A stretch of DNA of 64,000 nt from Albugo candida (lineage: Eukaryota; Oomycota; Peronosporomycetes; Albuginales; Albuginaceae), in the NCBI GenBank assembly GCA_905220665.1, contig CAJNAR010000160.1:310001-374000 (forward strand), given 5' to 3'. A model generated the notes under the pieces. It searched no databases and was not told the origin of the DNA. It saw only the letters and a program-made list of their open reading frames with translations. Numbering within the stretch: position 1 is the stretch's first letter; each line of letters begins with the position of its first letter. A program made the position numbers and the translations under genes. This document shows, piece by piece, positions 22,078 through 32,170 of this stretch.

Positions 22078-24160
22078 TGGCGTGGATTAGAGGTTAAGTG
22101 CTTATACTAAGCTTATAATAAGCATGTGGTAGAATAGTGGACTGTTCCGCACGAAATAGAGTATGCATCCATACCATCCACGTCCTATTACTACTTTGCA
22201 TTCACCTTTCACTACGTTATTTTGCAGATCTTGTTCTTTAATACGGTTATTTGAGACTAAGTAGTGTCACGGTTCCAGAATCGAAGGATGCTGATAGTAA
22301 AGGCGCACAGCCGAGATCAGGAAAAGTGTATCTTCCAAAGAATGAGAGAGGTAGTAATATGGTCGAATCAGGAGATGACATTCAGTTAGAATCTTGCAGA
22401 ACGGAGAAATCCGCCACGACGGATCAGGAAGAATTATTAGGAGCCACCTCGGAGTCATCGAGCACAACTTCGAGAAACAACATCCAAAAGCTCCACATTA
22501 AATGCGTTGGGCTGATTGTGTGCCACATCATATACGCACAGTCAGTTTGAGCGATAGTAATGTGGACACAACTCTGGTACAATTGTAGTTTTTACAGCTT
22601 TTCTGGTATAGCCGAATGATATACTCGGTATTCTTCCGGCATTCGGGTTATACGATGTCGTCGAATCAATTACATATGTAGGATCATATTGTGTGGCTTC
22701 GACTTCGACTTTGATCATGGGCACGTTTGCGGGCTGTTATGGAGAAGCAACAGCAAGGTTAGGTCAACGATCCGAAGTGATCGCTATCGAATTAAGTCGA
22801 AGTCCTAGATCAGTGGCTCATCATGACAACTGCCTATACTAAGTAAAATGGTGTACGAGTTCATAAATGTTCCGACGGAACTGAAAACAAGCATATGTGA
22901 AACACAAACTCATATCTAATGTAACATGCGTAAGACCACACGGAATAGAGACCCAAAAGCATTACAAGAACTGGTTGTACTGGAAATAAATAATCGAAGG
23001 TGTATTTATAGCGAGACTATATTGTGTGTACGCAAGTACTGGGAATGGGAAGATACTTATCCGCAAACAAAACCGACATGTCAGTGCCATACGAGAAATC
23101 TACAAGAAGAAGTGTGAAGAGTTCTTTGATCACGTCCATTTCATACTCTTATGCTCAGAGCCAAAGCCAAACACTCCGCCTATGTCTCTCGACTTTGTAG
23201 CTTCTCTGCTCTGTCTTTCCACGAATAAAAAGGTGGAGGTATAATTTATTTTCATCAAATCTGCAGGAGAATTTCAAACTCACAGGTTCTGTTTCACCTT
23301 TCAAGCGAGGTCGTTCATGATGGGAAATGCCGATAGTAAGAGCTTATTATGCTGACGTCATGAGCGGTTGAGACGCGATTATTTGATATGAGCATGGGAG
23401 GCGGGCTAATACGGCAATAATATTGGTCTCTGCGTGTGAAACACAGCCAAACGACGGATCAGTTTCTAAAATAGGGGTTAGCATATGAAGACAGTCAATG
23501 CAGGATATGCGACAATCACAAGGGGCAGCTGCCAGACGATACAATCGGGCCAAGTGTAGGTTTTGCGCGCGGTCTGCTATGTCACAGGTCGTTTAGGAAC
23601 GACCAGTCAGTGCGACATTTGCCTCTAAGTATACGAAAACATTCATTTCTTTAGACTCACATACAAAGCTGTCAAAATTATACTTCGTCATTGCGATGTT
23701 GGATCCTTGTGCACTAAATCAATACAGATTTTGTCCTCCCACCAATTATTATATCAATGCTTAATCTTGTGAAAAAATGACACGAAGAGTAACGCCTTAT
23801 GAGCTTCCAAGCATCCAAGTGTAGCTGAACGTTCAGCTACAGGTCTACTATTTAATGTATAGTATCGGATATTTGTACGGTGGCCACCACTCATAGTCTC
23901 CGAATCGTTGCGGTCTTCGAAATCTGATACAAGCAATGTCGGTGAGTGACTCTATGGGTGTAAATGAAAAGCTCACATAACCTTCCGGCTTTGGTTTATT
24001 GTCAGGTCTTCGAATACACTATGGTCATTCGTTTAATTCAAGAGGGACGATTACATGAAACGTAATCGGCATGGGAATCGCAAGATTTTGTTCTAACCAA
24101 TAAAAGGTTCGTACAAGCCTGATGACGCGTTCGATTACCATTCGAATCCATTCTATCCAG
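22078..24160. other. Unit-derived DNA in copy A, no gene supported
   Basis: The stretch holds parts of the repeating unit. A TTGCATTCACC..TCACTACGTTATTTTGCAG region near 22190-22230 resembles the upstream side of 7212-7745. The motif GCTGACGTCATGAGCGGTTG is at 23351-23370. A 22-bp palindrome lies at 23820-23841. An open frame at 22251-22550 is serine/acid-rich in copy A but frameshifted in copy B and has no ATG near its start, so I do not call it a gene. Frame 22926-23117 is conserved in B only because the DNA is duplicated. Confidence 0.4.
23353..23360. promoter_or_regulatory. CRE/ATF-type palindrome TGACGTCA (copy A)
   Basis: A perfect octamer in the context GCTGACGTCATGAGC, identical in copy B at 62552-62559 and nearly identical to 31207 and 54197. 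Confidence 0.35.
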
Positions 24161-24834
24161 TTCTTTGAGCACCAGACGCTTTACCAGTTTCCCCTCCCTT
24201 CACGCATATGCCCGTAGATGAAATACTTGATTCATGAGCACACTTGCGGCTCGATCGATCCTATGACAAATGGATCTCCACGATCGGTATACTTTACAAG
24301 TATTTGCATTCACTCACATTGGATCATTGCCACTTCGATTCGACTGGTTCGATGATAACAAACAAACACTGCCCCCACTACTTGATTGAGTGTCTCCACC
24401 ACGTAAACCTGTATTTGTAGTTGTCGTGTACGCCAAAATCCAGTCAACAACATATCATAGTGTAGAATTGAACCGCACCATAAGGCCTTCTTCCCAAAAG
24501 AATAATTACCTAATGAGGCGAGAAAACAAACGTTGACTCGGTGTATTTCACTGGCGCTTCGTAGCGTAGTAATAAAATGATGACGTAGAACGATCCATTA
24601 CTTCAAATCAAGAATCAGAATAGTAATACTAGGGTAAGAATTCATATGACGCCCGTCAGATTACTTAGTGGGCAGGTCAGAATACGCGTAATCGGACGAA
24701 CCGTATTTCAATTACGTGTTGTCGGCTGGATGCAATCGTGTGTACTCTTCCACACTTTGTTGAGTGATTTGAACACATCAGTTTGATTCACAGTTCAATT
24801 CCCTTTCAACCCCTCAGTTGCCAACAACATTACA
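24160..24834 (+). promoter_or_regulatory. Promoter module and leader of 24835 gene
   Basis: The TTTGATTCAC word at 24782 begins the conserved leader 53 bases before the ATG. TTCAATT, a pyrimidine-rich CTTTCAACCCCTCAG tract and CAACAACATTACA follow, and these are also found in front of 34079 and partly 51423. The leader resembles the oomycete initiator/flanking-region arrangement. About 200-640 bp upstream, words shared with the other modules include TACTAGGGTAAGA, CGTCAGATTACTTA, TGCGGCTCGATCGATC and TTCGACTGGTTCGATGATAA. The whole module is repeated almost unchanged at 63356-64000. Confidence 0.65.
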
Positions 24835-25314
24835 ATGGTCTCTCGCATATTCAAAGTTGTCGTTCTCGGTCTCATCGCTGCTGCAAATTCAAGTGAGACA
24901 AACCTTCGTCTGATACGATGCTATAGTCGTGAGACGACAAATGTCAAATATTATAAAAAAAACTGCCTCAACAATGGCGGCAATCCTAAAGATTGCTACA
25001 AGGCACGCAAGTTGGCCCTTCAGGATTTACTCCTGAATTTTTTCCATACAACGTTAGGAGATAAAACGATCCCCATAGAAAGGATTCAACAGTACGGATT
25101 GTTGGAGATGGGCAATGCATTTAGGGCACTGTTCAGTAAAAAGGACTCGTACTATCACGAAGTTGACTTTCCAGTCGAGTGTCTGGACTATATAAAGGCA
25201 CGTCTACATAAGAATGATGATTGGCGAAGTGAATTTGATAATGGAATTACACTTGAAGGCCAGCACCTATATGATATTTCTCGTTACCTCTATTATGATT
25301 GCCCACATCTATAG
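24835..25314 (+). CDS. Small secreted cysteine-patterned protein (effector-like)
   Basis: This is an intact intronless ORF of 159 codons. Residues 1-18 form a signal peptide (KVVVLGLIAAANS). The mature part has cysteines at 29, 44 and 54, then FF at 69-70 (14 residues after the third cysteine, as in the other members). It also has Cys116 and a C-terminal LYDISRYLYYDC with Cys156. The middle helix TIPIERIQQYGLLEMGNAF matches the family spacing. The start is supported by the signal peptide and by the conserved leader 53 bases upstream. It is likely soluble and secreted. No RXLR, dEER or known domain is visible. Its promoter and 5' flank lie in the recent duplication, so a second copy probably starts just past the window end. 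Function is unknown; an effector role is inferred. Confidence 0.82.
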   Translation: MVSRIFKVVVLGLIAAANSSETNLRLIRCYSRETTNVKYYKKNCLNNGGNPKDCYKARKLALQDLLLNFFHTTLGDKTIPIERIQQYGLLEMGNAFRALFSKKDSYYHEVDFPVECLDYIKARLHKNDDWRSEFDNGITLEGQHLYDISRYLYYDCPHL

Positions 25315-25339
25315 ATGGATTTATAAAAAACAATCGATC

Positions 25340-26400
25340 GTCGGATAAGCCTTGCATCAATACATTTACACTTTTCTCACTGCGAGTCTCTTCCTTTCTT
25401 CGTGCTAATTACTCTATATTTGTCTCTGCCTTTTTTCCGACATATACTACCTGCAAGCAAGACTCGAGAATGATGTAGCCAGTCTTGTGATTGAAAGATG
25501 TATTTCTGATGTTATCACAAAGCTGAGAACAATATGTCGACGGTTGTGGTCAATATTTATGACTACCTATAACATCAGAATGGAGCGCCCTAGATATCAG
25601 AATACACCAGCACGATGACACAGCTTTCCACAAGTACAGGAGAGTACTCATTGAGCTCAGTCGTGAGCGCTTGATATAAACAATCAACAAACTTGTCACT
25701 GCTTTTCAACACTTGAGTTTGATACTGAGCGTAATGATTGGAGGAGTATCTCAATCCAAAAGAAAACACGTAAACATCGTGGTACTACCGATATTTGCAT
25801 ATAAATTGCTAAAAACAAAGCCCATAGTGCTAGTCGTTAAGCATAACACTTGTAGGCAACACAAGGTCATATAGCGAATCTAATGGCCACGAGTCCACCG
25901 CCCACGTCCCACGATTACGATACGTTGGCAGCTTCAGAGACATACCTCTTCAATGGGTAGAAACCCCAGCAGACAGTCGGTGGAAATTCTCGACTTTTCG
26001 TGGGATAGAACGTGTAAGTGTATCCAATCAGTGGCTTGATCGAAAGATTATTTCCAACAGGTCACTTCGTAGACACCAATCCAAAAGACTGAGATCTCTA
26101 CCCAGCGCTTCTGACTGAATCCTCTCGCACCGTGCGCAGTACTTTAATCGCTACACGACCAACGGTTTATTGTATCCAATAAAATGACATGGGATGAGCT
26201 TGGGATTGACGAGACGGGCGCTATGCCCAAACGTTTATTTCCACCTTCAAGTGATTCCACGCGGTGTTCCACATACAAATCCTTTAAGCGTTCTCTTGCG
26301 CTGCTCGTGGTGAAGTGATGATTCCGTGCTATCTAAGGTTATAAACATCAGATTAGGTCACACTCGGTTTCATCTAGGAACTTGGAAGGATTTATTGTTA
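25340..26400 (+). repeat. Downstream unit block, paralogous to 35230-36360
   Basis: A tract with words such as TCAATACATTTACAC, CGACATATACTAC, GAGCGC, ACGATGACAC, AAGTACAGGA and CTCTCGCACCGTGCGCA repeats in the same order at 35230-36360, downstream of the 34079 copy. A partial relative follows the 28858 locus (29470-29520). No coding frame is conserved. It shows that the secreted-protein gene and its flanks were duplicated together. Confidence 0.6.
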
Positions 26401-26779
26401 AGTTCTTATTTACGTAAGCGAACTAACAGCTTTTCTTCTTTTTTATTCTTTCATGTCGCAGAAAAGTACATCACTTCGCATATAAGAAGCTTTTATACTG
26501 TGTAGCAATTCACAAACGCAACAGAAAAGTACGGGTCTGCTGAATATGTTGTAAGGATAGCACTCGAAAGTATGCGCTGACTATTATTTACGTCACGACG
26601 ACGCAATACTCTAGTAAAGCACTCATATGCGGTGTATCAGGATAATGGCAGGAAAGGAATCAGCACAACTCTTCATGGTGGGATCACGATCTGTTCATGT
26701 ACTTATTGATTGGATTGTGAGCATTGCGATCCGCGTGCACGGGTGGAAAAAAGTGTGCATGAAAATTAACAGAAGGTCA

Positions 26780-27420
26780 TATTATTTTTGATGCGATGTA
26801 CACGAAATACTCCGAAAGTGTTTAGTGACACGGATGTACGAATTGAAAGATTAAATTCGCCCGTGGTCATGCTTCAAGAACCATTGCTGGTTCAGAAAGC
26901 TATATAAGAACCGGTACGATTTACTGTCAGTGAGGGTGCAATCACTTGTGTTGTCCCTGACAATTTCAATGCACCGAGGTCACCGCCGCGTGTAAAAATC
27001 AGCAGCAACAAGTACATTACGGTAGATCTTCCACTTCACGACACATCAGGTCAAGGAAATGTTCACATAGCACGAGTACTCTCGTGTTTTCAACAAGTAG
27101 TCTTTATATGAGAGCTTTCCACTTACGCTGAACAAAGCCTAGCAAGCCCCCTCGCTTCCTCGCTTGCCACATGCAACCCTTCTAGATAAATATTCTTCAA
27201 TGCAACGAAAAATCAATGAAGCGGGCCACTTCACTCTGTAAGGTATTGAACTAGAGATCTAATCTCCCAACGATCTTGTCTATTTGTGTGGGAAGATGAC
27301 TCTCTCTGTCATCAATTTGTTTGAGTTAAGCTTCTATGTGGGCCTCGGGTATCCTTTATATTGTAAGACGTGGTCTTTACTGCTGACAGACATCTGGAGA
27401 ATAGATGAGCGAGAGCGATC
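26780..27420 (+). pseudogene. Decayed M2 module copy
   Basis: The reading MRCTRNTPKVFSDTDVRIE, then SPVVMLQE and EGAITCVVPDNFNAPRS, aligns with M2 frames at 31389 and 15245 but is interrupted by a shift near 26885. A later frame LVYLCGKMTLSVINLFEL (27280-27340) matches the M2 3' part. It is the plus-strand partner of the inverted copy at 14580-15245. Confidence 0.45.
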
Positions 27421-28440
27421 TGCAGAATGCCTACAATCATCTCCACCATTCAGATGTTTTCTTTTCTGTCAGTATGAATTCTCATTTATGCTTTCTTCGG
27501 TTTGATGGCACATAGAGCAGTTTCCGCATGAAGCTCTTTCACTATCATCTACCTTTCCATTAATTCTGTCAAGTGTATACAATGTGTCATCCCAAACACT
27601 CCGGTCTACAATTTTGCCAAAGCTACTCTTGGTTGAAAGAAACAGGCAAAACAACTGTCCTTGAATTTCTACAGCTAATAAAGTCAGCTAAAGGATAGTC
27701 TCCCCTCGAGCTGTGACTCATAGAATTTCAACCTTTGACTGAAAATATTTCAATTTTGGGTGTTTGTTTGCCTCAGACGTGTTTGCATTATTAAGGCAAA
27801 GTTGAGTCAAAATGGATGATTAGTCGAAATACAAGTCCAATTCCTGTGACGCACCAAAACACGTATTTCTTTTTGCACAAAATAGTCAGTCTCCCCACCT
27901 ACAAACTAGCATAATCTTCCCTCTGCTCTGTGGTTACGCATTCCCGTGACTCTAATTCTTGAGGTAAAGTGGCAGGCGTAGGTAGCAAAATCAACGTTCT
28001 GCTTTCCTGTACCATGTGACTGTCCGATGATACTACTGTGCTCGCCTCTTCGAGTCTTATAAGGAATCGTTGTCGACGTATGATATTTTGGTGCGCGAGA
28101 ATACGAAACATGCGTTGTGCAATCTCCCTTACAAGCGCGGTCAAAAACCACTCTTAAATATGGAGATGGTGTTGGCAGCGATTGCCGTCGTAAACGCTTT
28201 TAAGAAAAGGGACTTATCTCAGTTATGGTCGAACAAACGCTACGGAACTAGACCAAGGCGTAATCTAACATGTTCTGAAGGTTCATTGACTCAATGCCCC
28301 AACTTTTAGAGACAATATAGATAAGCATTATCTCTGATACAAAGGATCAATGCGAAAGCTTGTTGACATGGAGGTTTCGATGTTGCTGAAACTAAAATGC
28401 TTCACGCAGGATTACGTCACGGCACCTGATGAACATCGTA
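27421..28440. other. No gene recognised
   Basis: Spacer between an M2 remnant and the next promoter module. Part of it (27640-28140) resembles 8530-8790 on the opposite strand (CCATGTGACTGTCCGATGA versus the tract around 8700-8720). Short frames lack support. Confidence 0.35.
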
Positions 28441-28857
28441 TATACTGACTTGAGCGCCAGAAAATTTCCCCCAGCTTCACGCATAGACCCATAGCTTGAT
28501 TCGTGCTCTTACTTGTGACTCCAATAAATAAAAAGACATACAAGAATCGTTCACGATCGGCATACTTGGAATGTTTGCAAGCCAATGGAATCGATTCGAT
28601 GTTTGCCGTTTACTTGGAATTAGCTGATGATTGATTGCTTATGAATATGATGACGCAGAATTGTACATTTCTTCAAATCAAGAGCGACCTAGGGTGAGAT
28701 TTCATGTCAGATTCGTTTTTAGAATACACGTAATGGGAAGAACAATCTGGATGCAATGGTGTGTAACTTCTCACCAGTTTGTCGAGGGATTTTAACACAG
28801 CAATTTGATTCACAAGTCAATTGGCTTTTGAGTCCCCAGCGACCTAGAAATCCAATC
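28440..28857 (+). promoter_or_regulatory. Promoter module of a decayed family member
   Basis: The order of elements matches 24160-24834: TTGAGCGCCAGA, CACGCATAGACCCATAG, ACGATCGGCATACTT, CTAGGGTGAGATTTCATG, CTGGATGCAATGGTGTG, and finally TTTGATTCAC at 28804 followed by TCAATT and a GTCCCCAG word. An ATG sits at 28858, 54 bases from TTTGATTC, exactly where the gene should begin. Confidence 0.6.
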
Positions 28858-29221
28858 ATGCTCTGTCTCGACTGGAAATGCTGAGGATACACTTAGATAT
28901 ATTAACTCAAGTACTCTACAAGCTGACATTCCCGAAAGTGATCTTATCTACATCAGAGGCTTATGCCGAATCCTCCCAGCGGTATATTGACAGAACTGCA
29001 TAGTACATTATGACCGTAAAGATCGTTGAGGGCATGAGATGGAAGCTATCTACATAATGTTTTAAAACGTTTTTGTATCTACAAGTAGTCCAAACCAATA
29101 GATAGATCAAATGCCACGTTTGACGTTCCTTCAACCACCCTTGTGCTTTCGAAATATTTGGATGGCTACGATCCAAAAAGTAGTGAAGAAAAATCATTGC
29201 CGCTTCTGCCAAAGGCTGCAA
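28858..29221. pseudogene. Rearranged secreted-protein family remnant
   Basis: The ATG at the expected place opens only eight codons before a stop. The following DNA instead reads family-like on the minus strand (29221-28961): PLAEAAMIFLHYF resembles QITEAASKMFKGW, and YKNVLKHYVDSFHLM resembles EKSMKKYFDQVYSIM of the 7212-7745 protein. One explanation is a small inversion of the gene body. The family match is short and could be chance, so confidence is modest. Downstream sequence (29470-29520) again resembles the 3' flank of 24835-25314. Confidence 0.4.
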
Positions 29222-29779
29222 ATTATGTCATGTTCTCTCCTGTGATTTAGGGTATACTACCTACTTGCGATAATTATCCTCGCGGATTTACATTTAAGAT
29301 GGCTCTATTTTGCCTTGCCAACATCTCCTGGGTCAACAGAGTTCCAAAGTAGTTCTTTCGATCAACGATCGTCCATGGTGGGATTCTGCATTAATACGTT
29401 GTCCCTTTTCCAACGAATGTGGGTTCCATTCTCCTTCATTGTTTTTGACTTCTAATCTCGATCCTCTTCAGGTGAATAGTATTCTACACGCAGAAAAAAA
29501 CTCGAGAGTGATGCATCATTGTACTTGCTTAATCGATTCCAAACTACACGCTGGAATCCCAGTGGCCTTCATGAGGTGAGATCATTCCTAAAAAAGGAAC
29601 GACTCGATCGATTGATTGCGTGATCTCCATCGCAATGTCGTGAGTCGACAAGATAAAGCGCAGAAAACGACTCACACCATTGCACCGACAAACTGGAAGA
29701 AGAGATAATATGTCAATACTTTTATAACGCGGAGAAGAGCATAAAACCTGCTGCATTGACTGAGTAGAACACGTCAGAT

Positions 29780-30660
29780 AGAGTCATATGGCCGTAAATA
29801 TAAAATCCACAAACTTGCAACACACTAAGACCGTATAAGATAGATGCTTCAAAGGGTACAATAAATTCTCGTTGTGTGCATCAACACATCATTTGATACA
29901 GTACCTCAGATGGTACATTTGTTTCATCGATCTGCAAATCGGATTCTCTTGAGATACTTTGACAAACCGGATCAATCGTAATAGGTGCAAAGGATCAAAC
30001 CTTCCCCGTAACAGGGTGACGGCACTGATGCGAGGTCGTCGTAATTCTCGAAGATCAGAAGAAATATTCATTTCACTCAAATACATAAATGTCGTAGGTA
30101 CTGCCGTGAATCTGGATTTCTGCATTCAAAGTCTAGATTCCAAATTGTAAGCCACATAGTCCCTGTTGGCAAGGTATGGTCAAATAGTGTATTTAAGGCT
30201 TTTGTGCATGATAAAACAGAGCATGATAGCACATCGTCCGCGATAATCGCAACTGAACGTCCAGAGGCCCGTGCACAACGAAACGATACGTCTCTCACAT
30301 TCGGTATTGTCATCACTGCAACGGATAGTTTTGCTATCAGACAATTCTTCGTAATACCTGTGTTTACGATGAGCAGATTGTGTTGTTAGTTTGCGAGGAT
30401 GTGAATTGCTTAAATGGCAGATTTTTAGTATTTCGATTCCCATCGATCGATCCGAATAGGAGAGATCTCCGCTGAACGCCTCTGAATCGTCTCGCAAGTT
30501 GCGCAAGACTATAATAACTGTACGATCCAAAAGGTATCAAACTGCAAACAATTGACTAATGCTTTTGTACGCGAATTCGAGCATGGTTGCATCGCTGAGT
30601 GAGGTTACGCTATGTTTAAGAATGGGTTACTTATAGCTGAGGTCTTGTACTACGCTGCTC
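29780..30660 (+). repeat. Diverged unit blocks
   Basis: The block 29780-30160 matches 12060-11790 in inverted orientation. The block 30470-30660, with CGTCTCGCAAGTTGCGCAAG and GTACTACGCTGCTCGTTGTGGAAGG, matches 53280-53530 directly. No conserved coding frame is seen. Confidence 0.45.
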
Positions 30661-31206
30661 GTTGTGGAAGGCAATGAGTGACCGCTGCTCGCTTTATGGG
30701 TGCAAACACCAGACTTCGTCCTACTCAGCTTTATCTCTATCTAGGTTCTGTTGAGTCAGATGGTATCCTGGCTTGTGGTACTAACGTTCATTTGTTCTCA
30801 TCAAGTAGTAACTTGCTTTATACAGCGGCAACTAGATAAACAGGAAATTAGCCATAGTCGACTTGCTTGCTCCGGTTATTATACACTCCTATATATCCAA
30901 CAGAATAACTATAAAGAAAAAGCTGCTCTATATGAAAAGTAAACTACTTTCCATCAAACATTTTTATAGAAGCGGTGGCTAGTCATGTGGCGGCCGACTG
31001 ATTGGAACAAATATAGGCGCTGATTTGTGCTAACGTCACAAGCGTTCATAATGGCGAATGCCGACGCAAAATCCTTCAAAGAAGCGCTCATATTGCGGTG
31101 TTATTGGAGTGAGGATATGAATGCAATCAAATTGGCAAGGTCCACCAAAAACGAGGATAATAGCCTAAAGTTCCTGATGAATCCCATGAAGCTCTCAGAT
31201 TTGCGC

Positions 31207-31214
31207 TGACGTCA
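31207..31214. promoter_or_regulatory. CRE/ATF-type palindrome TGACGTCA
   Basis: A perfect octamer in the context GCGCTGACGTCATGAGCA, about 180 bp upstream of the best preserved M2 frame. Confidence 0.4.
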
Positions 31215-31388
31215 TGAGCATTGAAATGGCAACTCCTGACGAGCAATACTGTAGATGGCGCACAAAAATTGGTGTACCGAAATAATGGCTGCAAATAAAC
31301 CAGCAAAACTGCTCCACGGTGGGATGAAGATGTGACCATGTACCTTTTGGAATGTGAATGTTGCGATCCGAGTTGTGAAATGGTATAA

Positions 31389-31883
31389 CAAAAGACCATT
31401 TTCTTTTTGACTCGATGTGTACGACATATTCCGAAAGTGTTTGATGGCATGCATCAACGAATTGAAAAAACATATTCTACCGTGCTAATCCTGCCAGAAT
31501 CATTTGTTGGATCAGAAAGCTCCATATCAACAGGTATAGGTACCATGCACTTCAATGACGGTGCAATCAATTGCGTTGTCATTGACAAATTGCAATGCTC
31601 CGAGGATCAACATGGGCTTGGCCTGGAAAAGACAGTGACAAGACGCATACCGACTACAGAATACCACGAAGACAACGTTTCAATGCATATGAAGACAGGC
31701 AGTGAAAGAATAACTACATCGCGATCTGCTCTTGATAAGGTCAACCAAATCTTTAATCCCTCACGGAATAGCTCTGTTGCATCCAAGATAGAAGCTGCAT
31801 ATCAGGGTAATTCGGATACTCTCAACAAATCATCGCAATCTCTGCCCACATGGATTCAAGACTATCTTCTCATGATGGCTTAA
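31389..31883 (+). CDS. M2 ORF, best preserved copy; unknown protein
   Basis: An open frame runs from 31389 to a stop at 31883. The first ATG in frame is at 31449 (residues MHQRIEKTYSTVLIL), which would give 144 residues. There is no signal peptide and no recognised domain; the protein is polar with no transmembrane segment. Frame conservation argues for past or present coding. RxxRHxxKVF, VLIxxExFVGSES and NDGAIxCV recur in the copy at 15245-15003, and VLILQESSVG plus (S)NGATTC at 5281-5084. The 3' part (TEYHEDNVSMHMK, ALDKVNQI) recurs at 5090-4900. Conservation continues past the stop to about 32160 (FPTSFVYLCGKMTAF), so the true gene may be spliced or this copy may be truncated. It could also be a remnant of an uncharacterised mobile element. 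Confidence 0.4.
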   Translation, partial: QKTIFFLTRCVRHIPKVFDGMHQRIEKTYSTVLILPESFVGSESSISTGIGTMHFNDGAINCVVIDKLQCSEDQHGLGLEKTVTRRIPTTEYHEDNVSMHMKTGSERITTSRSALDKVNQIFNPSRNSSVASKIEAAYQGNSDTLNKSSQSLPTWIQDYLLMMA

Positions 31884-32170
31884 TCACATGCTACCCTACA
31901 GCAGCCTGCGTACCCTGCACAGAAATATCATTTCCTCGCCCTGAGACACGGTTTTGATGCGTGCAACATTACCCTATGAAACGGAAAATCACTGTGGCTG
32001 TTTATTTCATGCCGTAAGATAGCGAACAGAAGATTTAATTTTCCAACGAGCTTTGTATATTTGTGCGGAAAGATGACAGCCTTTGCATTCAATTTATTAG
32101 AATCAAACTTCCAAGTAGACTCGGACATCCTTTTGTTGGTAGACTTGGTTTTTACTGGGGACAGAAGTAT
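31884..32170 (+). other. M2 3' conserved block
   Basis: This block is the continuation of the module. A frame reading FPTSFVYLCGKMTAFAFNL is mirrored by LVYLCGKMTLSVINLFEL (27280), ELYVFYGKIAVSTINLYA (about 4620) and SFAYFRGEWNAFAIDLYG (about 13500, minus). An intervening tract with a GTATGT/GTATGA word in several copies could be a 5' splice site, but this is not demonstrated. Confidence 0.35.

Larger units (their letters stand above)
16210..24804. repeat. Segmental duplication copy A (partner 55005-64000)
   Basis: This segment of about 8.6 kb is repeated in the same orientation and order at 55005-64000. It includes a TIR element, SINE, gag-like ORF, antisense pol, secreted-protein fragment and the promoter of 24835. 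Copy A lacks about 490 bp that is present in B at 61577-62064. Copy A has about 100 bp (23080-23177) that B lacks. Divergence is substantial in the left part (many substitutions and separate lesions in pol). It falls to about 4% around 22930-23540, and only two mismatches are seen in 23580-24804 versus 62776-64000. Confidence 0.85.

Noticed and set aside
22251..22550. Serine-rich 99-codon ORF
   Set aside because: No ATG near the start, frame broken in copy B, no domain.
24835..25314. RXLR or CHxC effector motifs
   Set aside because: No RXLR-dEER string lies after any of the signal peptides, and the cysteine spacing does not fit CHxC. RLIR in this protein is not an RXLR.
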